A stretch of 6,816 nucleotides of DNA from Nevskiales bacterium (GTDB lineage Bacteria > Pseudomonadota > Gammaproteobacteria > Nevskiales > Nevskiaceae): the NCBI GenBank assembly GCA_022616655.1, contig JAKEEJ010000171.1, positions 1 through 6,816 on the forward strand, given 5' to 3'. Positions within the stretch are counted from its first letter, which is position 1, and every line of letters begins with the position of its first letter. Shown here in pieces: positions 5,241 through 6,816 of the stretch. The notes below the pieces were generated by a model. The model searched no databases. It had not been told where the DNA came from and saw only the letters and a program-made list of their open reading frames with translations. Made by a program: the position numbers and the translations under genes.

Positions 5241-6816
5241 CGCCGACCACAGCGCCGCCACCTGCAGTTCAAACTGTTCCGTTCCACTGTAACGGTTGAC
5301 CACGGGCCGGTACACCAGGCGCACGGGCCCCGCCGTCACTGCCTGCCCGGCACCGCGAAAGTGGATGGCCGTGAGCGCCTGTCCGTCGCGCGCACGCAGC
5401 TGATAGCGCACATGATCCTGTCCCACGAATCGTGCCGCGGTAACATTGAATTCACCGTCAAAAGAAGGTTCGGGACAACCCTGCCCCCAGGGACCGCCCT
5501 GTTCCAGTGCGCGCACCATGTCCAGGTTGAATTCGCCTGATTCCAGTTCGCCGTCGGTTTCAATCACTTGTTCCAGTGCAGTTTCATCCAGCCATTGCCG
5601 GCAGAACGCATTGTAGGCAGTGGCGAAGACATCCAGGTTTGATTCGCGCAGGCTCAAGCCCGCGGCCATCGCATGTCCGCCAAACCGTTCAATCAATCCC
5701 GGATGCTGGGCGTCAATCGCGGCCAGCGCGTCGCGGATGTGCAGGCCGGCGATCGTGCGGCCCGAGCCCTTCAGCATTCCGGGCTCGTGGGCGCGCGCAA
5801 ACGCAATGACCGGGCGGTGCAGGCGCTCCTTGATCCGCGAGGCGACCAGTCCCACCACGCCTTCGTGCCAACCGGGATCGAACAGGCAGACACCCACCGC
5901 CTCCGTTTCGGCGACGTGATCCAGCGCCTGTTCCTGCATCCGGGATTCCAGCTCGCGCCGTTCGCGATTGAGGCGGTCCAGCTCCTGGGCCAGCGGCTCC
6001 GCTTCCGCCGCGGTTTGGGCCAGCAGACAGCGGATGCCCAGACGCATGTCGGTCAGGCGGCCGGCCGCATTCAGTCTGGGGCCGGCGGCAAAACCCAGAT
6101 CGGCCGCCGTGGTTCGTTCGAGCGTGCGGCCGGCCGCTTGCAACAAAGCGTTGATGCCCGGCCGGCTCCGACCGGCCCGCAGCCGGCGCAGGCCCTGCGC
6201 CACCAGAATGCGGTTGTTGTGATCCAGCCGCACCATGTCGGCCACCGTGCCCAGCGCCACCAGATCCAGACCGTCGGAAAGATTCGGCTCGGAGCGATCC
6301 TGGAACCCGTTCTGCTCACGCAACCGCGCACGCAGTGCCATCAGCAGATAAAACATGACGCCCACGCCGGCCAGATGTTTGCTGGGGAACGGATCGCCCG
6401 GGCAATTGGGATTGACGATGGCGTGTGCCGACGGCAGTTCGGGTCCCGGTAGATGATGGTCGGTAATGATCACGCGCAGGCCGCTCCCACGTGCCGCCGC
6501 CACGCCGGCGTGGCTGGCGATGCCGCAGTCCACCGTCACCAGTACTTTTGCACCCGCCGCCAGCGCGGCCTGTACCAATCCGGGCGTAAGCCCGTACCCC
6601 ATTTTGAAACGGTCGGGCACCACAAAATCCACGTCGGCACCCAGGAGCCGGAGCGTACTGACTGCCAGCGCCGTACTGGTGGCACCGTCGGCGTCGTAGT
6701 CGCCGGCGATGACAATCCGGTGTTTTTCACGCAGCGCCGTTATCAGCTCCACGCAAGCCTCGGGCAAACCGGCCAGCGTGGGCGGCAGCAATGACTTGAG
6801 ATCGAGGCTCAATTCA
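5238..6816 (-). CDS. recJ: Single-stranded-DNA-specific exonuclease RecJ, 5'-truncated by window edge
   Basis: RecJ degrades single-stranded DNA 5' to 3' in RecF-pathway recombination, base-excision and mismatch repair, using Mn/Mg ions. The frame is open through the right edge; E. coli RecJ has about 577 residues, so roughly the first 50 are missing. Counting from the TTG codon at 6812 (524 residues), the DHH phosphoesterase motifs are all present: GDYDADGATST at 37-47, TVDCGI at 93-98, TDHHLPG at 117-123 and ALGTVADMV at 186-194. Next come SDLGFA-like ADLGFAAGPRLNAAGRL at 237-252 and the DHHA1 domain with KGSGRTIAGLHIRDAL at 348-363 and RFGGHAMAAGLSL at 376-388. A C-terminal OB-like domain with GPWGQGCPEPSFDG at 440-453 completes it. 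The TTG is not the true start, since the family sequence continues upstream. The gene faces sufS with 1 nt between stops and shows no functional tie to SUF. Confidence 0.97.
   Translation of the reverse strand, partial: ELSLDLKSLLPPTLAGLPEACVELITALREKHRIVIAGDYDADGATSTALAVSTLRLLGADVDFVVPDRFKMGYGLTPGLVQAALAAGAKVLVTVDCGIASHAGVAAARGSGLRVIITDHHLPGPELPSAHAIVNPNCPGDPFPSKHLAGVGVMFYLLMALRARLREQNGFQDRSEPNLSDGLDLVALGTVADMVRLDHNNRILVAQGLRRLRAGRSRPGINALLQAAGRTLERTTAADLGFAAGPRLNAAGRLTDMRLGIRCLLAQTAAEAEPLAQELDRLNRERRELESRMQEQALDHVAETEAVGVCLFDPGWHEGVVGLVASRIKERLHRPVIAFARAHEPGMLKGSGRTIAGLHIRDALAAIDAQHPGLIERFGGHAMAAGLSLRESNLDVFATAYNAFCRQWLDETALEQVIETDGELESGEFNLDMVRALEQGGPWGQGCPEPSFDGEFNVTAARFVGQDHVRYQLRARDGQALTAIHFRGAGQAVTAGPVRLVYRPVVNRYSGTEQFELQVAALWSA

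Noticed and set aside
5279..5295. Small hairpin CCGTT / AACGG with a 7-nt loop as a terminator for the suf operon
   Set aside because: The stem has only five pairs and is followed by TTGACCACGG rather than a T-tract; it lies within recJ coding sequence.
5673..6452. A 259-codon open frame on the + strand inside recJ
   Set aside because: It is antisense to the catalytic core of recJ and shows low-complexity Q/R/G/A-rich composition without family motifs.
1..6816. CRISPR arrays, tRNA or rRNA genes, transposase or phage genes
   Set aside because: Nearly the whole window is occupied by six well-recognised genes, and I saw no spaced direct repeats, RNA-gene-like segments or mobile-element coding sequence other than the intergenic palindrome.

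Overview
This window is a GC-rich bacterial segment carrying a compact SUF iron-sulfur cluster assembly operon on the + strand, followed by the convergent 3' part of a DNA-repair exonuclease gene on the - strand. The mix of an Rrf2-type SUF regulator directly upstream of sufB, the order regulator-sufB-sufC-sufD-sufS, and a RecJ closely resembling the enterobacterial form points to a proteobacterium, most likely a gammaproteobacterium. That assignment is an inference from gene order and remembered family sequences, not from a database search.

Layout: positions 1-447 hold the 3' part of an Rrf2-family regulator with three cysteines, probably an Fe-S sensor controlling the operon. sufB (453-1904) follows after 5 nt. 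A 79-nt gap (1905-1983) then contains a near-perfect inverted repeat of 58 nt (1908-1965), which looks like a dispersed palindromic intergenic element lodged inside the operon. sufC (1984-2727), sufD (2739-3983) and sufS (3980-5236) follow with an 11-nt gap and then a 4-nt stop/start overlap. recJ (stop at 5238-5240) runs toward sufS from the right edge, with a single base between the two stop codons. There is no gene-free stretch longer than 300 bases.

How the genes work together: SufS takes sulfur from cysteine, and the SufB-SufC-SufD complex uses SufC ATPase activity to assemble an Fe-S cluster on a SufB/SufD scaffold. The upstream regulator probably senses cluster supply. No sulfur shuttle (SufE or SufU), no A-type carrier (SufA) and no SufT gene lies in the window. 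RecJ is a single-strand 5'-3' exonuclease of recombination and mismatch repair and has no evident functional link to SUF.

All five complete or partial enzyme genes keep the key motifs I looked for. I see no undescribed system here. The points that deserve a second look are the palindromic repeat between sufB and sufC, the false in-frame sufC start it creates, and the 1-nt convergent junction with recJ.
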